The notes: generated by a model from the letters alone, not told the origin. DNA of 35,395 nucleotides from Eubacteriales bacterium (GCA_030537595.1 JAUNVR010000002.1:69750-105144), one strand, 5' to 3'; positions 18,723 through 29,424 are shown, counted from the first letter of the stretch. Program-made: numbers and translations.

Positions 18723-19799
18723 TAAGAGCATGTCACCATCTTTGACTAAGTAATCCTTACCCTCGGAGCGATACAAGCCGCGTTCCTTTGCCTTGACTAA
18801 GGAGCATTCAGCTTCGTTGACGAATTTCTCGTAGTTGATGCATTCCGCCCGGATGAAGCCGCGCTCGAAGTCGGAGTGGATCTTGCCGGCTGCTTGTGGC
18901 GCCAGTGTGCCATCGACGATGGTCCAGGCCCGGCATTCGTCTTCGCCTGTGGTGAAGTAGGAGATATAGCCGAGTAGGGAGTAGGCAGCTTTGATGACCT
19001 GATCCAAGCCAGACTCGCTGAGACCTAAGTCAGCCATGAAAAGCTCTCTTTCATCGGGTTCTAGGGCTTGTAAATCAGCTTCGACCTTGGAGCAAAGGCT
19101 AATTACCTCGGCATTTTGTTCAGCTGCGTAAGCTTTAAGCTCAGCTAGTTCTGCTAGCTCCTGACCTAGCTCGGATTCTGCGATATTGGCCAGGTAAAGG
19201 ATAGGTTTATTACTCAGTAGAAATAGCTCTTTCATTAGCTCCGGATGCTCTGCTCCGAGTGCAAATTGACGTGCCGGTTTAGCCTGATCGAGGTGTTTAA
19301 GGAGCTCTGCTAAGACTTCGAGCTCCTGTCGGGCTTTCTTCTCGCCTGATTTTGCTTGTTTTTCAACTTTTTGTAGGCGCCTTTCGACCTGCTCATAGTC
19401 GGCTAGAATTAATTCGGTTTCGATTGCTTTGACATCTCTAATGACATCTACATTGCCATAAACGTGAGTTACATTCTCATCCTTGAAAGCTCTGACCATG
19501 TGGACAATCGCATCACATTCACGAATGTTACCGAGGAACTTGTTCCCCAAGCCCTCGCCCTTAGAAGCCCCTTCTACTAAACCTGCGATATCAACAAAGG
19601 TTACAGTCGCAGGGGTCTTTTTCTTGGGCTTAAAGATTTCTGCCAAATGATCTAAACGCGGATCTGGCACAGGCACGATTCCGACATTGGGCTCGATCGT
19701 ACAGAAGGGATAGTTTGCTACATCAGCACCAGCTGCTGTCAGGGCATTAAATAAGGTAGATTTTCCGACGTTCGGCAATCCGACAATTCCTAGTTTCAT
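18705..19799 (-). CDS. ychF: Ribosome-binding ATPase YchF (Obg/OLA1 family)
   Basis: This 364-residue P-loop protein matches the usual length of YchF. Visible motifs are the G1 GLPNVGKST near the N-terminus, NYPFCTIEPNVGIV (switch I), the G3 segment DIAGLVEGASKGEGLGNKFL, and NIAESELG in the position where NKxD is altered in this ATP-preferring subfamily. A coiled-coil arm rich in E, K and Q follows near residues 130-195, and a C-terminal TGS domain contains FTTGEDECRAWTI and HSDFERGFIRAE. The family binds ribosomes and is linked to stress responses. ATG 19799 is preferred by homology over an upstream in-frame ATG at 19835. It is read divergently from comM and probably heads an operon with coaE. 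Confidence 0.96.
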   Translation of the reverse strand: MKLGIVGLPNVGKSTLFNALTAAGADVANYPFCTIEPNVGIVPVPDPRLDHLAEIFKPKKKTPATVTFVDIAGLVEGASKGEGLGNKFLGNIRECDAIVHMVRAFKDENVTHVYGNVDVIRDVKAIETELILADYEQVERRLQKVEKQAKSGEKKARQELEVLAELLKHLDQAKPARQFALGAEHPELMKELFLLSNKPILYLANIAESELGQELAELAELKAYAAEQNAEVISLCSKVEADLQALEPDERELFMADLGLSESGLDQVIKAAYSLLGYISYFTTGEDECRAWTIVDGTLAPQAAGKIHSDFERGFIRAECINYEKFVNEAECSLVKAKERGLYRSEGKDYLVKDGDMLLFRFNV

Positions 19800-19838
19800 A
19801 TTTACCAGCTTTCTTAAGATGAGTAATAAAGTCATTGT

Positions 19839-19867
19839 ATTTTAGCCTATAGTGGAATTTTTGTTAA
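19839..19867 (-). promoter_or_regulatory. Promoter of ychF-coaE
   Basis: On the minus strand, -35 TTAACA (19867-19862) and -10 TAAAAT (19844-19839) are separated by exactly 17 bases; each matches consensus at five of six positions. Transcription would start near 19832, about 32 bases before the ychF ATG. Confidence 0.72.
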
Positions 19868-19884
19868 GTTTTAAGTTGAAAGCT

Positions 19885-19913
19885 AAGCAGCTAGGCTGCT
19901 TTAGATTTTTCTT
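19885..19913 (+). terminator. Terminator-like hairpin upstream of comM
   Basis: AAGCAGC (19885-19891) and GCTGCTT (19895-19901) form a 7-bp stem with a 3-base loop, followed by TTTTT at 19906-19910. A weaker second hairpin (AGCTTT/AAAGCT at 19935-19949, then TTTT) follows. No plus-strand gene ends nearby, so these would stop antisense transcription arriving from polA through coaE and ychF. Confidence 0.5.
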
Positions 19914-20068
19914 TGGCTGCTCGGCCTTGTTTTGAGCTTTGAAAAAGCTTTTTATTTAAAGCAGTAATTTGACATCTAATTTGATAGCTTTTGACTCCTT
20001 TTAGCTAGCTTATTTTCAGTAATTTCCAAGGTATCTAAAGAGAATAAAGTTAGAAAGTTGAGGTGCTT

Positions 20069-21643
20069 ATGTCCTATGCGAGCCTTCCAAGCTTATTTCG
20101 CCAAGGGCGGGAGAATTATCGTGGGCAGCTTGAGGTGCAACTGTTGCGTGGCCTACCAAGCTTTGATTTGTCAGGCTTGGCCGGAGCAGCCTTAAAGGAG
20201 GCTCCCGCCCGCTTACGTGCAGCTTTTGCTCAGACTGGGCTGGATTTTCCGAGGCAGAGAATTCTCCTTTCCTTTTTGCCAGCCAGTCGGCCAAAAGATG
20301 GGAGTCACTATGATTTGGCAATTGCAGTTTTGATTTTAAAAGCTAGTGGCCAGTTAGTGATTAGTAAAAAGTTCCAGCAGGCTTTAATCCTCGGTGAGTT
20401 AGCCTTTTCAGGTGAATTACAAGCTCTAGACAGAGCAAAGTCCCTCTTACAGGCTGCTGAATTAAATGGCTTTAAGGACCTGATTGTTCCAGAAAAATCT
20501 CTAGCTGAGCTCCATCGCTCGCTGAGTAGGGAGAGTAAGCTTAGACTCTGGCCGGTTAAGGATCTGGCTGCTTGCCTTGATTTACTAGCCGGTTACAGGC
20601 AGGCTGAGCCGCAGTATGGTAGTAAAAGCTCCAGGGAGGAGAGGCTTAAGAAGTTAAGAGCCGAGCAGTTGAGTGGGATTGCTGAGATTCCGAGCCAAAG
20701 CTCGATGCTTAGAGCATTGGCGATTGCCGCGGCTGGCTGGCACCCGACTCTAATTCTAGGCGCACCGGGGAGTGGCAAGACCTATCTGGCGGAGAGGATT
20801 ACCGCCTTTATGTCGCCATTGAGTGAGCAGGAGGCGAGAGAGCTTTCGGCCTTGGCCTCATATTTCCCGGAAAAGCAGGAGCTCTCTCAAGGCTTGCCAC
20901 CCTTTATTACTTGTCACCACTCGGTTAGTCCGGCTGCCTTAATCGGCGGAGGTACGCCAATTCATGCTGGTTTGATTAGCGCAGCCCACCGTGGCGTCTT
21001 ATTCCTAGATGAGTTGACTGAATTTCCCAAAGCAAAATTAGACTTACTGCGCCAGGCCCTGACAGATGCTTATGTCGACTTAGCTCGAGGCGAGGAAAGG
21101 CTGCGGTTGCCGGCAGATTTTCTCTTACTTGCTGCAGCCAATCCCTGCCCCTGTGGCTACTATTTAGAAGCGGGGAAATGCCTCTGTACGACTCAGCAGG
21201 TCGAGCGCTATTTGAGCAAAATCTCTGGCCCTTTATGGGATCGCTTTCAACTCATGGTGACAGCACAGTCCCTAGCCGAAGCTGAGTTTTCTCAGCTCTT
21301 AAAGGGGTCGAGCGTAAAAAGCGAGGAAAGTACAGCCTTTAAATTACTTGAACAGGTCAAAACTGCTAGCGCAATGCAAGCTGAACGAGCGGATAAATAT
21401 GCCTTGGCGGAAAAACGAAACGGGCGCGTAAGCTTGGCGAATCCGGCCAAAGTTTTTGCCGTCGACCGCTTAGCAGAAAAAAGCCTGGTAAAAATTGCTG
21501 AACATTACTCGCTTTCAGCGCGCGGCCTACAGAATCTACTCGCTGTGGCGAGAACGATAGCCGACTTAGAGGCCAAAGAGCAGGTAAGTGAAGCTGAAGT
21601 TTTGGCCGCTGCAACATATTTACCAATCCGCCAAAACAGTTAA
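20069..21643 (+). CDS. comM: YifB/ComM family Mg-chelatase-like AAA+ ATPase
   Basis: This 524-residue protein matches the YifB/ComM family, in which ComM of transformable bacteria is a hexameric helicase that promotes branch migration during integration of taken-up DNA. The N-terminal domain (LRGLPSFDLSGLAG to KDGSHYDLAIAVLIL) is followed by Walker A GAPGSGKT (residues 231-238), the sensor/insert ITCHHSVSPAALIGGG, Walker B VLFLDELTEF, and a cysteine cluster NPCPCGYY...CLC that may bind zinc. ATG 20069 is chosen because GAGG ends 6 bases upstream; an in-frame GTG at 20063 overlaps that site. It lies 15 bases before dprA, another DNA-uptake gene. Its promoter is not clear; two TTGAC boxes lie at 19969 and 19991 without good -10 partners. 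Confidence 0.92.
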   Translation: MSYASLPSLFRQGRENYRGQLEVQLLRGLPSFDLSGLAGAALKEAPARLRAAFAQTGLDFPRQRILLSFLPASRPKDGSHYDLAIAVLILKASGQLVISKKFQQALILGELAFSGELQALDRAKSLLQAAELNGFKDLIVPEKSLAELHRSLSRESKLRLWPVKDLAACLDLLAGYRQAEPQYGSKSSREERLKKLRAEQLSGIAEIPSQSSMLRALAIAAAGWHPTLILGAPGSGKTYLAERITAFMSPLSEQEARELSALASYFPEKQELSQGLPPFITCHHSVSPAALIGGGTPIHAGLISAAHRGVLFLDELTEFPKAKLDLLRQALTDAYVDLARGEERLRLPADFLLLAAANPCPCGYYLEAGKCLCTTQQVERYLSKISGPLWDRFQLMVTAQSLAEAEFSQLLKGSSVKSEESTAFKLLEQVKTASAMQAERADKYALAEKRNGRVSLANPAKVFAVDRLAEKSLVKIAEHYSLSARGLQNLLAVARTIADLEAKEQVSEAEVLAAATYLPIRQNS

Positions 21644-21658
21644 AAAGAGGTCAAAAGA

Positions 21659-22882
21659 ATGAATGAAGCTGACTTGTATAGACTTAGACGCTTGGCCTGG
21701 GCTGAATTTGCCCTCCTTTACTTTCAAAAGCAAAAGTTCCCGCATAAATTACGCTATTTACTGATCGAGGATAGTTTAGCCCTGATTGGCGAAGAGCTTG
21801 GACTTGAAACTTTAGTAGCTCATCCTCTCGAGCCTAGGCCAAATCTTAGTCGCGAGGAATACCAGCTGAGTGAAGCTGTAAAATTTGTAAAAGCTGATTT
21901 TTTAAAAGAGTCTTTGGCCTTAATTCGAAAAGTTCCAGAAACTGACTTGAAGAAGGACCTTTTAAAGACAAGTACAGATGTGATTATTTGGTCAGCTCGG
22001 GAATATCCTGAACGGGTGATAAATTCGAATCGGCCAGCCCTATTTATCTGGACCCGTGGTCCAGCGCGTGAACTACTCTACGCAGAGCATACGGCCGCGG
22101 TGATTGGCAGTCGTAGTGCAAGTGGTTATGGGCTGAAGGTGGCAGGAGAATTAGCTAAGGTCCTAGCAGATTATTCGATTTGCTTAGTTAGTGGCTTGGC
22201 GCGGGGGATAGATAGTACTGGACAAACTGCGATTTTAAACTCAGGGGGTCAAACCATTGGTGTAATGGGCGGTGGCTTCGAGCACCCTTATCCGAAGTCC
22301 TCATACAATTTATTTAATCGACTCTATCAAGACTCGCTGGTTCTAGCGGTATTCCCGCCGGAGGAGAGGACTAGACCCTGGCATTTCCCAGAGCGCAACC
22401 AATTGATTGCGGCCCTAGCTGATGAGCTATTTGTGATCGAGGCCGGGCGAAATTCTGGATCCTTGATTACAGCCCATGCCGCCTTAGATTTTGGCCGGAA
22501 TGTCTGGGCGGTTCCCGGATCAATCTATAAGGCGGAAGCATATGCTTGCAACGCTTTAATCAGTGATGGGGCAGCGCCACTATATGACTTTGCGGAGCTG
22601 CGGCGATATTTGGAGCGGCTTACAGAGTCGACTAAGCTAAAAGGAGAAGCCCAGCATCTAGTCCCCAGAAAGGAAGCTCAGATGGAAAGTTTACTGCGGG
22701 ATATTTTACTCAGCTTAGAAGAGGAGAGTTTAAGCCTAGCCGGGCTCATCAGTAAATTTAAAATTGCCGAAAAGGACTTGCGGAGTATTCTTGGCTCTGC
22801 CCTCGTGCAAGGTCTCTTGATTAATCGCGGAGGAAAATATATTTTGACAGCACAGGGCATATCAAGTATATATAGTACTTGA
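21659..22882 (+). CDS. dprA: DNA-processing protein DprA
   Basis: DprA loads RecA onto single-stranded DNA taken up during natural transformation. The 407-residue product has an N-terminal helical region, then the Rossmann-like DprA core with GSRSASGYG, SGLARGIDSTGQTAIL, FPERNQLIAALADE, EAGRNSGSLITAHAA and AVPGSIY. A C-terminal winged-helix domain (about residues 345-400, SLAGLISKFKIAEKDLRSILGS) follows. The start has AGAGG 8 bases upstream. The gene is transcribed after comM, and its 3' end contains the topA promoter and a palindrome across its stop codon. Many Firmicutes carry dprA and topA side by side even when no competence has been shown, so presence does not prove transformability. Confidence 0.95.
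   Translation: MNEADLYRLRRLAWAEFALLYFQKQKFPHKLRYLLIEDSLALIGEELGLETLVAHPLEPRPNLSREEYQLSEAVKFVKADFLKESLALIRKVPETDLKKDLLKTSTDVIIWSAREYPERVINSNRPALFIWTRGPARELLYAEHTAAVIGSRSASGYGLKVAGELAKVLADYSICLVSGLARGIDSTGQTAILNSGGQTIGVMGGGFEHPYPKSSYNLFNRLYQDSLVLAVFPPEERTRPWHFPERNQLIAALADELFVIEAGRNSGSLITAHAALDFGRNVWAVPGSIYKAEAYACNALISDGAAPLYDFAELRRYLERLTESTKLKGEAQHLVPRKEAQMESLLRDILLSLEEESLSLAGLISKFKIAEKDLRSILGSALVQGLLINRGGKYILTAQGISSIYST
22844..22872 (+). promoter_or_regulatory. Promoter of topA inside the end of dprA
   Basis: A perfect -35 TTGACA (22844-22849) is followed after 17 bases by TATATA (22867-22872, four of six). The predicted transcript starts near 22880, giving a leader of only about 22 bases before the topA ATG with its AAGGAGG site. 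TATAGT at 22871 is a better hexamer but would need a 21-base spacer. Confidence 0.6.
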
Positions 22883-22883
22883 T
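22861..22883. repeat. Palindrome covering the topA -10 region
   Basis: ATCAAGTA (22861-22868) and TACTTGAT (22876-22883) are perfect 8-bp inverted arms around a 7-base centre TATATAG. The element sits over the -10 and start site of the topA promoter and overlaps the dprA stop codon, the geometry of a repressor operator. No T-run follows, so it is not a terminator. Confidence 0.6.
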
Positions 22884-22901
22884 TCATCTAAGGAGGATTC
22901 C

Positions 22902-25094
22902 ATGGGCAAAACACTGATTATTGTTGAGTCACCGGCAAAAGCAAACACGATTGGCAGGTATCTAGGTAAGGACTATGAGGTGATGGCCTCAGTGGGTCAC
23001 GTCAGGGATTTACCGACCTCAACTTTGGGGGTTAATACCGCCCAGAATTTCAAGCCGCTCTACATTACTATGCCCGGTAAGGAATCTGTGCTCGCTGCTT
23101 TGAAAAAGAAAAAGCAAAGTGCGGACCGCGTTCTCTTGGCGACTGACCCGGACCGCGAAGGTGAGGCGATTGCTTGGCACTTGGCTCAGGCTTTGAAGCT
23201 GGATCCAAGTGAGAATTGTCGGATCAGTTTTAATGAGATTACGAAGAAGGCAATCCTCGAAAATATTGAAAAACCACGCCCCTTAGATATGAATCTAGTT
23301 GATGCCCAGCAAGGACGCAGAATTTTAGATCGTCTAGTCGGCTATGAGCTCAGCCCCCTGCTTTGGGAAAAGATTCAAAAAGGTTTGTCTGCAGGCCGTG
23401 TACAGTCTGTTGCCTGCAAACTTTTAGTCGATCGGGAGCGGGCCATTCAGGCCTTCGAACCTGAAGAGTACTGGTTACTAAAGGCGATTTTACAAAGCTC
23501 TAAAACAGAGCCGAGCTTTGTTGCGCGCTACCACGGTCAGTTAAAGGATGGCAAGGTCAGTAAGCGAACAATCCCCAATGAGGAGAGTTGCAAAGAGATT
23601 CTGGCTTATTTAAAAGAGCAGGACTTTGTCCTCTCAGAATTAAAAAAGCGCAATCTTAAACGCCAGTCTTATCCACCCTTTACCACCTCGACCCTACAGC
23701 AGGAAGCTTCGCGCTATCTAAACTTCTCTGCGGGCAGAACGATGCGTGCAGCTCAGCAATTATATGAAGGTATAAAACTTTCTGAGGAAGGCCAGACCTC
23801 ATTAATTTCATATATTAGAACTGACTCATTAAGAATTTCGACCGAGGCTATTGCCCCGGCCAGAGATTATATTGAGCGGCGTTATGGGGCAGAATACCTA
23901 CCCCCGAAGCCGCGTTTCTTTAAGAATAAAAGAGCGGCACAGGATGCGCACGAGGCCATCCGGCCAATTCACTTTGACCTACCTCCGGAAAAGCTCCGCT
24001 CAGAGCTCGGGGGAGACCAGTTTAAACTCTATAAGTTAATTTGGGATAAATTCATTGCCTCTCAGATGGAAGCGGCCAAAATTGAAAGCATCAATTTACA
24101 GATCTTAGCCGGAATTGAAGTTTTCAAGGCCCGTGGCGAGCGGGTAATTTTCCCGGGTTGGCAAGCGGTCTACGGCTTTAAAGAAGAAAGTGCCGAAGAC
24201 GATGAAAAGGCAGATTTACCCGAGCTTAGTGAAGGGCAAAAACTGCTCTTAGAAAAACTTGAGCATGAGCAAAAGTTCACCCAGCCTCCGGCTCGCTATA
24301 CCGAAGCTTCGCTAATTAAGGAGATGGAAGAAAAAGGAATTGGTCGTCCCTCAACCTACGCACCTACCATCAATACCTTATTCAATCGACGCTATGCCGA
24401 AAAGGATGGGCGCAGCCTGATTCCCAGTGAGCTTTGCTTCCTCGTGACTGTGATGTTGGAAGAGAATTTTGCAAACATCGTTGACTCTGAGTTCACAGCT
24501 CGCATGGAGTCTCAGCTCGACACGGTCGAGGAGGGGAAGAAAGACTGGGTAGAGGTATTGTCTGAGTTTTATCCTAGCTTCCATGAGCAGGTCGAAAAGG
24601 CTGCTAAGACAGTCGAGAAGCATGAGTTCCCGGAAGAGAAGATTGGTGAAAAATGTCCGGAGTGTAAAGACGGCGATTTAGTCAAAAAGCATGGACGTTT
24701 TGGCCAGTTTATTGCCTGCACCAACTATCCGGACTGCCGCTATACGAGAAATATCGAAGAGCGTGCTGAGGGCAAGTGTCCGATCTGTGGCTCTGGCCTA
24801 CTGATCAAACGCCGTAGAAAGCGCCCAAGCTCGATCTTCTATGTCTGTGCAAAAGAGGCTGACAAGCCTGATTGTGACTTCATTTCCTGGGATTTACCAA
24901 TCGAGAAGAATTGTCCAAGCTGCGGTGCCTATATGGTCAAAAAGCGTTATCGAAATCGCTTTTTTGAACGCTGTTCTAATCCTGATTGTGAAAGCAATAA
25001 AAGCCGGAGCAAAAGCAAAAAAACTAAAGCAAGTAAGTCTAAGCCTAAGACTGATCCTGAGGCCAAGCCCGAAAAGAAGAGCGAGGCAGAATAG
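22902..25094 (+). CDS. topA: DNA topoisomerase I
   Basis: This type IA enzyme relaxes negative supercoils. The 730-residue product opens with the Toprim domain (LIIVESPAKANTIGRYLG; acidic triad in DPDREGEAIAWHL), then the gate domains with the active-site tyrosine in SYIRTDSLRIS (Tyr304) and KEMEEKGIGRPSTYA. The C-terminus carries three zinc-ribbon modules: CPEC...CTNYPDC, CPICGSG...C...DC and CPSCGAY...CSNPDC. A lysine/serine-rich tail of about 30 residues follows. AAGGAGG lies 8 bases before the ATG. Neighbours dprA and trmFO match the order seen in many Firmicutes. The -10 palindrome suggests dedicated control, plausible for a gene whose product sets supercoiling. Confidence 0.97.
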   Translation: MGKTLIIVESPAKANTIGRYLGKDYEVMASVGHVRDLPTSTLGVNTAQNFKPLYITMPGKESVLAALKKKKQSADRVLLATDPDREGEAIAWHLAQALKLDPSENCRISFNEITKKAILENIEKPRPLDMNLVDAQQGRRILDRLVGYELSPLLWEKIQKGLSAGRVQSVACKLLVDRERAIQAFEPEEYWLLKAILQSSKTEPSFVARYHGQLKDGKVSKRTIPNEESCKEILAYLKEQDFVLSELKKRNLKRQSYPPFTTSTLQQEASRYLNFSAGRTMRAAQQLYEGIKLSEEGQTSLISYIRTDSLRISTEAIAPARDYIERRYGAEYLPPKPRFFKNKRAAQDAHEAIRPIHFDLPPEKLRSELGGDQFKLYKLIWDKFIASQMEAAKIESINLQILAGIEVFKARGERVIFPGWQAVYGFKEESAEDDEKADLPELSEGQKLLLEKLEHEQKFTQPPARYTEASLIKEMEEKGIGRPSTYAPTINTLFNRRYAEKDGRSLIPSELCFLVTVMLEENFANIVDSEFTARMESQLDTVEEGKKDWVEVLSEFYPSFHEQVEKAAKTVEKHEFPEEKIGEKCPECKDGDLVKKHGRFGQFIACTNYPDCRYTRNIEERAEGKCPICGSGLLIKRRRKRPSSIFYVCAKEADKPDCDFISWDLPIEKNCPSCGAYMVKKRYRNRFFERCSNPDCESNKSRSKSKKTKASKSKPKTDPEAKPEKKSEAE

Positions 25095-25139
25095 CTAGCC
25101 TAATACATCGTTTAATTACTAGTGGAAACCGAGGTTCAA

Positions 25140-26551
25140 TTGAGTTCAAAAAAAGACAGAAAGATAATGATCATCGGTGGCGGTTTGGCGGGTGTAGAGG
25201 CTGCATGGCAGCTTTTACAGCGTGGTGCCGCTGTTGACTTATATGAAATGCGGCCAGAGCAGATGACGCCGGCTCACAGTGGTGGGGATTTAGCTGAACT
25301 GCTCTGTTCTAATTCGCTACGCTCCTTGCGCCTGGAAAATGCTTCAGGCCTATTAAAAAAGGAAATGGAGTATTATCATTCCTTGGTCATGGAGGCCGCC
25401 TACCAAAGCAGGGTTCCAGCTGGATTTGCCTTAGCAGTGGATCGCCTAGCTTTTTCCTCCTATATAGAAAAGAAACTTAAGGCAGAAGCGAAGTTTAATT
25501 TAATCCGGGCTGAAGTTAAGTCGATTGAAGAGAGTATTTTCGACTCATATGACGCTCTGATTGTTGCTTCCGGACCGCTCAGCTCAGATTCCTTAGAAAG
25601 TTCAATCCAGGCTCTTCTAGGTGCAGATAATCTATATTTCTTTGATGCTCAAGCGCCAATTATCGCCGCGGATAGCATTGACTACAGCAAGGTTTTTCGA
25701 GCTTCACGTTACCAGGATGGCAGCGGAGATTACCTAAACTGCGCCTTTACAGAAGCTGAGTACAAGCGCTTTTATGAAGCCTTGATCGAGGCAAAAACCA
25801 CTCCTTTAAGAAGTTTTGAAAGTTTGAAGCTGTTTGCTGGCTGTATGCCCCTAGAAGAAATTGCGCGCAGTGGTTACGAGAGCTTACGCTTTGGACCGCT
25901 GAAGCCGGTGGGTTTAAAGCGTCCAGATGGGACAGAGGCCTATGCAGTTTTACAACTGCGTCAGGATAACTTATCTGCTAGCCACTACAACCTCACGGGC
26001 TGCCAAACTAGATTGCTCTACGGCGAGCAAGAGAGGGTCTTTAGATTAATTCCCGGGCTGGAGGAAGCCAGCTTTGTCCGCCATGGTCAAATGCATCGGA
26101 ATAGCTATATCAACGCACCGCGAAACCTAGACTTTGCCTATCGTTTGCGCTCCGCCTATCCTCGAGAGCTTTTATTTGTGGGTCAATTGAGCGGGGTTGA
26201 GGGCTATCTTGAGTCAGCCGCCTCAGGGCTCTTGGGCGCGGTTAAATTAGCCGAGCGGCTCGGTCTAGAGGGGATGACTTGGCCAGCTTTAAAAGCCGAG
26301 GGGGCTGAGCGAGAGACCATGCTCGGTGCACTTAGCTTTTATCTAACCGCTGCTGATCCAGATAATTTCCAACCGGCCAAATCTGCCTTCGGCCTCTGTC
26401 GGGAGCTAGCTGGGAAGGAGCGCAATAAATACCGGGCCAAGTATGGGATTAAGCAAAAGGGTCGGCGTGGCAGACGCCTAGTTTATGCGGCAAGAGCCTT
26501 GGAGCACTACTATCCTGAAGCAGAAGTAGAAAAGATTATGGAGGCGGAATT

Positions 26552-26555
<4 letters not shown>
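25140..26555 (+). CDS. trmFO: Folate-dependent tRNA (uracil-54-C5) methyltransferase TrmFO
   Basis: This FAD protein makes ribothymidine at position 54 of tRNA using methylene-tetrahydrofolate. The product has the GGGLAGVEAAWQLL dinucleotide-binding start, YEMRPEQMTPAHSG, AELLCSNSLRS (with the family's conserved cysteine), FFDAQAPII, and the C-terminal FVGQLSGVEGYLESAASGLL. TTG 25140 (471 residues) is preferred because CGAGG lies 5 bases upstream; GTG 25122 lacks a ribosome site, and ATG 25167 would cut directly at the FAD motif. The stop overlaps the GTG of queA. The three following genes, trmFO, queA and tgt, all act on tRNA and appear to form one operon, with topA just upstream. Confidence 0.93.
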
Positions 26556-28749
<2,194 letters not shown>

Positions 28750-28776
28750 TCTTGCCTCGAATTGTCCTAGTCTTTA

Positions 28777-28805
28777 TTTACAAAAGTAGGGCAGAAGTGT
28801 AAGAT
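28777..28805 (+). promoter_or_regulatory. Promoter of yajC-scfA-scfB
   Basis: TTTACA (28777-28782, five of six) is followed after exactly 17 bases by TAAGAT (28800-28805, four of six). The predicted start near 28812 lies about 30 bases before the yajC ATG. Confidence 0.55.
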
Positions 28806-28841
28806 AGTAAGGATTCAATTGTTAGCTTAAGGAGTGAAAGA

Positions 28842-29168
28842 ATGAATTTTCCTTTATTTTTACAACAGGCGGGTAACCCCTATTTCAGCATGATTTTAAT
28901 GGTTGTCATGCTTGGCGGCTTTTGGTTTTTACTAATGCGCCCACAAAGAAAGCGCGAGAAGAAGCTGCGTGAAGATCTGCAGGCCATGAAGGTTGGTGAT
29001 CGGATTATGACCATCGGTGGTATTGTCGGCCGGGTAATGAACATAAATGCTGATGAGGTTACCGTCTCAACTTCAGCTGCGAATACCTTAATGACTTTCA
29101 AAATGTCAGCAATCAGCCAGGTGCTGAAAGATAATGAGGAAGTTAAGTCAACAGTCGAAAAAGGCTGA
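28842..29168 (+). CDS. yajC: Preprotein translocase subunit YajC
   Basis: YajC is a small accessory subunit of the SecDF-YajC complex in the cytoplasmic membrane. The 108-residue product has one N-terminal transmembrane helix (about residues 12-30, SMILMVVMLGGFWFLLM) followed directly by the family signature RPQRKREKKLREDL and the cytoplasmic MKVGDRIMTIGGIVGRV domain. AAGGAG lies about 8 bases before the ATG. In Clostridia, yajC, the SCIFF genes and secD/secF often lie together; here the SCIFF pair follows but secD and secF are not in the window. Confidence 0.95.
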   Translation: MNFPLFLQQAGNPYFSMILMVVMLGGFWFLLMRPQRKREKKLREDLQAMKVGDRIMTIGGIVGRVMNINADEVTVSTSAANTLMTFKMSAISQVLKDNEEVKSTVEKG

Positions 29169-29175
29169 GGCTTTT

Positions 29176-29241
29176 AATTCCAGCGATAGCTGAATTCCCG
29201 GTTGGGAATATCTAATTTGTACTTTATAGCCGCTTTTGCGG
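29176..29241 (+). other. Leader with three small stem-loops before scfA
   Basis: Between yajC and scfA, three hairpins can be drawn: CAGC-GATA-GCTG (29181-29192, extendable by AATT on each side), ATTCCC-GGTT-GGGAAT (29194-29209) and CCGC-TTTT-GCGG (29230-29241). The first in extended form competes with the second for bases 29194-29196. None is followed by a T-run. They may set message stability or the yajC/scfA ratio. Confidence 0.4.
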
Positions 29242-29271
29242 ATAAATTAAGTAGGGAATAGAGGTGCTCTT

Positions 29272-29424
29272 ATGAAACGTATTAAAATTGTCCAGAAACC
29301 TTGTTTAGTCAAGAAAATGCACAGCATGGCCTGTGGCGAGTGTCAAACTTCTTGCCAATCGGCTTGCAAGACTTCTTGCACAGTCGGTAACCAACCGTGT
29401 GAGAACCCGGAGGTTAGAAAATAA
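29272..29424 (+). CDS. scfA: SCIFF-family RiPP precursor peptide
   Basis: This 50-residue peptide is a SCIFF precursor, the widespread clostridial substrate for thioether crosslinking (ranthipeptide type). The C-terminal core CGECQTSCQSACKTSC followed by TVGNQPCE is the family hallmark, with six cysteines at 21, 24, 28, 32, 36 and 43. In the characterised homologue CteA from Clostridium thermocellum, as I recall, the maturase links Cys32 to Thr37; this peptide has Cys32 and Thr37 at those positions. A seventh cysteine, Cys11, lies in the leader (IVQKPCLVKK), which is unusual for a family named for six. GAGG lies about 8 bases before the ATG. The TAA directly abuts the TTG of the maturase gene. 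The mature function is not established. Confidence 0.93.
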   Translation: MKRIKIVQKPCLVKKMHSMACGECQTSCQSACKTSCTVGNQPCENPEVRK

